DNA of 64,000 nucleotides from Litoribacillus peritrichatus. GTDB taxonomy: Bacteria; Pseudomonadota; Gammaproteobacteria; Pseudomonadales; Litoribrevibacteraceae. The stretch is taken from contig NZ_BAABBN010000007.1 in the NCBI RefSeq assembly GCF_039537985.1, positions 1,364,001 through 1,428,000 on the forward strand, read 5' to 3'. Of this stretch, positions 61,000 through 64,000 are shown in pieces (the stretch's first letter is position 1; the number at the start of each line of letters is the position of its first letter). The translations under genes and the position numbers were made by a program. Below the pieces are notes generated by a model. It searched no databases, was not told where the DNA came from, and worked only from the letters and a program-made list of their open reading frames with translations.

Positions 61000-63975
61000 T
61001 TACATCTGACTTTGTTCTATTAAAGAGATGTAGCTGGTCAGTTCTGATTTCTCAGTTTCTTCCAAATCGCAATTTAAGAGTACAAAGTCGATGGTCTTAA
61101 TGACTGAGCGCCACCTCGGATTCTTAGGTAGCGTTTGTTCATTCAGGTATTTGTCTAAGGTGCGGGTTTTGATTGACCCACCATCAATATAGACACGCCA
61201 GATTTTGCTTTCTTCAGCCAAAGACGCTTTGGTCTTGCCTGTGTGTTTTTCCCATACCCGAATGGCCAGTCTGGCGGCTTTGACTAAGTTTATTCTGTTC
61301 TTGGTCGCACGGTTTAAGCCAGGGGCTAGATTAATGTCAGATTCAGGGGAGGCTGAAACAGAGGATTCATTGGCGGTTTGGCTGGGTAGCTGATTGGAAG
61401 TTTGGTCAGGAAACTGGCTAATGCTCAGATGGCTCAATACCGACTCCAATTTTTGAAGGCGGGTCTCCAGTTGTTCTTTGGCTTCCAATTCCGAGATCAG
61501 GCGCTCGTTGTTCTGGGCTAACTCATGGCTGAGTGACGCTTTCAAATGCGCCTCCACTCTGGCGTGAAGCTCCGGCTGGTTGTATGGTTTGGTAATGTAG
61601 TCGGAAGCTCCGGCCTCAAATGCCTGAACGATGTCTTGGGTTTGTTGCAAGGCTGTGAGCATAATGATCGGAAGCTCAAGAGCTGAAAACTGCTTGCGAA
61701 TCGCCCTACAGACCTCAAGGCCGCTCATGCCGGGCATCATGATATCCAGTAATACTAAATCGGGCTGTTCATACTCTGGCAGGGCCTCAAGTATTTGTTG
61801 GCCCGAACTGAAGCACCTGCACTGATAACCAAAGGTGGTTAATTGATTTTGAATGATTTGCAAATTGATGGGCTCATCATCCACGGCCCAAACCACAAGT
61901 GCATGCTGGCTTTGGGGTTGTTGAGCCTGCGCTTCCGGGATCATGTCGGGGCGGTAGGTTTCCCTTCGATCCTCAGCGGTGGAGGCTGTGTCCTTTTTGG
62001 TGATGGCGGTGACAGACTTGGGTAAATAGGTGGTGGTGTCCAGAGTGAAGTAAAAGGTGCTGCCGTGGCCAGGTATGCTGCGGACTTGCAACTCACTGTT
62101 ATGAAGGCTTAATAAATCTTTGGTGATGGTTAAACCGAGACCATGGCCACCGAGCACTTCACCTTGTTGTTGGCCTTGCTTGTACGCTTCGAAAATCTCA
62201 CTGGTTTCTGAATGATCGATGCCTAAACCTGTATCTCGAATGCTGATTTTTAATTTTTCGTTGGGCTCCTGTTCAACAATTACGTTGATGTGGCCATTTG
62301 AGGTGAACTTAATGGCGTTGCCAATCAGGTTAAACAGAATCTGTTGCAGCCGGTCTTCATCCGCCATTACGTTAGGAATTTGATCTGGTATTTTGGTTTG
62401 AAGGGTGACTGGGCGGCCTTTGAGGAGAGGCCGTAGGCTGGTGGTCACTTGCTCAATAAGAGGCGCAACTGACACCGATGTTAATGACAGCTTCAGGTTA
62501 TTATGTTTGATGCTGGACAGGTCGAGGATGTCATTAACAAGATTCGCAAGGCGAATGGAAGAGGAGTGAATCAGTCTTAGATTCGTTTGGGAGTCTTTAT
62601 CGATGTTTTGTTCTTGTTTCAGAACCAAGTCGGACAGGGCTGAAATCCCGTGGATTGGGGTTCTCAGTTCATGAGAGGTTTGAGCCAAAAAATCATCTTT
62701 CATTGCATCAATTTTCTGCAGCTGAATGTTTTGACGTTGCAGTCTTTCGCTGAGTAATTCTTCGTTGGTCAGGCTAAATGCGTATCTTTGGTTAAGCAAC
62801 CATGCCTGAAGAATGAGAAAGGCTGTAACGCCCCATTCCGTGACCATAGGTAACTGCAAAATCATGTTGTGAGTTAGAAGGTCCAGAATAAAACTGACAA
62901 TAAAAATAAGACAGCTTAACCCGAACAGAATGGCTGACTTTCTTTTGTGCAGGAAGGCCAGAATGGCAATGCGTAAAATATAAATCACCGCAACCGACGC
63001 TATGGCCTGGTAGGGAATCGCTAATAAAGTGTATTGAGTTGAGTGTAGTGCCAGCGTCAAAATCGAAAAGGTGACGGCAATGGCGCTAAATACTATTTCT
63101 GTTTTGTGAGATTGGTAATGAGGATACAGCCGGTTTACGAACGCAATGAACAGCGGGACGCTGATGTAAAAACAAATATATTCCAGCCGTTCACTGATGT
63201 TCCAAGTAAGGACAGGCAGCAGGTTGTTTAAAATGTGTTCGCCGGTAATGCCGTTTCGAAAACCCACCGCTAAGCAGAAGCAACCGAAAAATAGCGCTGC
63301 AGTTTCTTTTTTACGAGCCAGATACAACGAAATGAATAAGCCACCGAAAATCAGTAATAAAACGGTCAATGCCGAATCCAGAATGGTGGGCAGCGTGACC
63401 AGCTGATTTAATCCGGAGGGGCCGGTAATCAGCAGTGAACTCCAGAAACCGCCTTCCTTGTAATGAAAATTGGAGGTGTGTATGGCTAACCGGATACGCT
63501 CTTGCTTGGCTGAGATATAGGCTGTTTTTGACGAATATCCAGGCTGCTCCAGCTCGGCAGACAGTGCTGGCGTTCCTTGTTCGATAACTTTGATCCCGTT
63601 GGCCCACACAACTCCGGCTGACGGTAAGTCGGACAGTTTTAGGTAGACTCCCTCAATATTTTTTGGAAGTTTTAAATCCAAATAAAGCGTTGCTGCGCCT
63701 AAGGGACCTTGCTGACCATCTGGCCGAACCACGTTATTCCAAACGGAGGGAATAACGTAAGGTTGAGTGGTTTCGGGTACGATTGTTGGTGAAGAAAACC
63801 GATTCCAAATGATTCCCCATTCGGTGTCGAGCGGGTGGACATTTTGTTCTGAAAAGTCGGCACCTGAAAGGTCCAGCAAGGGTGCCGCAGACAAATGCGC
63901 TGAATAAAATCCGATGAATGTACCGATGACTAGGCAAAGCCACGCAGAACGTGTTTTGACGTTAAAAAAACTCAA
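61000..63975 (-). CDS. Hybrid sensor histidine kinase (7TM-DISM, HisKA, HATPase, REC)
   Basis: A 991-residue hybrid kinase starting at a TTG (63975), with AGGAT upstream. A signal peptide is followed by a beta-rich periplasmic domain (residues about 30-185) and seven membrane spans (about 190-400), the 7TMR-DISM layout. The phosphorylated His435 is in SHELRTPIHG, the ATPase domain has DTGLGIDHSE and GHGLGLTI, and the receiver Asp744 is in LLDIMMPG. A C-terminal helical domain of about 100 residues (from LVKAARLAIRVWEKHTGK) was not recognised. No separate response regulator is in view. Confidence 0.92.
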   Translation of the reverse strand: MSFFNVKTRSAWLCLVIGTFIGFYSAHLSAAPLLDLSGADFSEQNVHPLDTEWGIIWNRFSSPTIVPETTQPYVIPSVWNNVVRPDGQQGPLGAATLYLDLKLPKNIEGVYLKLSDLPSAGVVWANGIKVIEQGTPALSAELEQPGYSSKTAYISAKQERIRLAIHTSNFHYKEGGFWSSLLITGPSGLNQLVTLPTILDSALTVLLLIFGGLFISLYLARKKETAALFFGCFCLAVGFRNGITGEHILNNLLPVLTWNISERLEYICFYISVPLFIAFVNRLYPHYQSHKTEIVFSAIAVTFSILTLALHSTQYTLLAIPYQAIASVAVIYILRIAILAFLHKRKSAILFGLSCLIFIVSFILDLLTHNMILQLPMVTEWGVTAFLILQAWLLNQRYAFSLTNEELLSERLQRQNIQLQKIDAMKDDFLAQTSHELRTPIHGISALSDLVLKQEQNIDKDSQTNLRLIHSSSIRLANLVNDILDLSSIKHNNLKLSLTSVSVAPLIEQVTTSLRPLLKGRPVTLQTKIPDQIPNVMADEDRLQQILFNLIGNAIKFTSNGHINVIVEQEPNEKLKISIRDTGLGIDHSETSEIFEAYKQGQQQGEVLGGHGLGLTITKDLLSLHNSELQVRSIPGHGSTFYFTLDTTTYLPKSVTAITKKDTASTAEDRRETYRPDMIPEAQAQQPQSQHALVVWAVDDEPINLQIIQNQLTTFGYQCRCFSSGQQILEALPEYEQPDLVLLDIMMPGMSGLEVCRAIRKQFSALELPIIMLTALQQTQDIVQAFEAGASDYITKPYNQPELHARVEAHLKASLSHELAQNNERLISELEAKEQLETRLQKLESVLSHLSISQFPDQTSNQLPSQTANESSVSASPESDINLAPGLNRATKNRINLVKAARLAIRVWEKHTGKTKASLAEESKIWRVYIDGGSIKTRTLDKYLNEQTLPKNPRWRSVIKTIDFVLLNCDLEETEKSELTSYISLIEQSQM

Positions 63976-64000
63976 GGTTCTGAATCCTGTTTTTATCTTT

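Overview
The window reads as a stretch of chromosome from a marine-type gammaproteobacterium, most like the Oceanospirillales/Alteromonadales. This is judged from gene content and order: nadB divergent from rpoE-mucABCD, minCDE, prfB-lysS with the RF2 frameshift, sdhE-ygfX beside ygfZ, cysDN, napEFDABC and several c-di-GMP proteins. No species can be named from sequence alone. I saw no tRNA, rRNA, CRISPR array, prophage or intact insertion sequence. It looks like core chromosome, with a few odd intergenic repeats.

Layout. 1-389 is a cut-off membrane protein. 823-6198 is an iron-linked periplasmic cluster (imelysin lipoprotein, di-heme oxidoreductase, second imelysin-like protein, Tat-exported DUF1513 protein) behind a Fur-like box. 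A TPR-like lipoprotein follows. 7286-10958 has an aldo/keto reductase (tas), trxB and a DUF1329 protein. 11025-14338 has ychJ-rlmA, a cyclic-nucleotide-binding protein and nhaA. 14410-17443 has ompW behind two FNR-type sites, then DUF3187 and DUF2804 proteins. 17506-21718 is minCDE, a HopJ-family protein and a secreted transglutaminase-like protein with proline repeats. 21924-24645 is cbiX-like, a diguanylate cyclase, STAS and PilZ genes. 25036-27762 is prfB and lysS. 27904-32392 has HDOD, ygfZ, sdhE, ygfX and nadB, with a perfect 52-bp palindrome between the last two. 32509-36757 is the envelope-stress operon rpoE-mucA-mucB-mucC-mucD with a sigma-E-like promoter.

37032-50704 holds an orphan BMP-family binding protein, cysD-cysN (CysN carries what looks like a dead APS-kinase tail), an M16 peptidase, an RND pump with its adaptor, DUF445 and DinB proteins. 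50965-52663 has an alpha/beta hydrolase and a PrcB-like lipoprotein. 52768-57417 is the periplasmic nitrate reductase operon behind a perfect FNR-type box, followed by moaB for molybdopterin synthesis. The window ends with a GGDEF-EAL protein and a large hybrid histidine kinase on the other strand.

How the parts fit. Several units point to a respiratorily flexible, envelope-stress-aware bacterium. FNR-type sites link ompW and nap to low oxygen, with MoaB supplying cofactor to NapA. RpoE and its Muc partners guard the envelope. At least four proteins make, break or bind c-di-GMP or relay similar signals. No single wholly new system stands out. The most interesting items are the conserved but uncharacterised imelysin/di-heme cluster, the vestigial kinase domain in CysN, the 52-bp palindrome, and two structured intergenic regions (51936-52115 and 60758-60847). 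All functions are inferred from reading the sequence; no database search was run.
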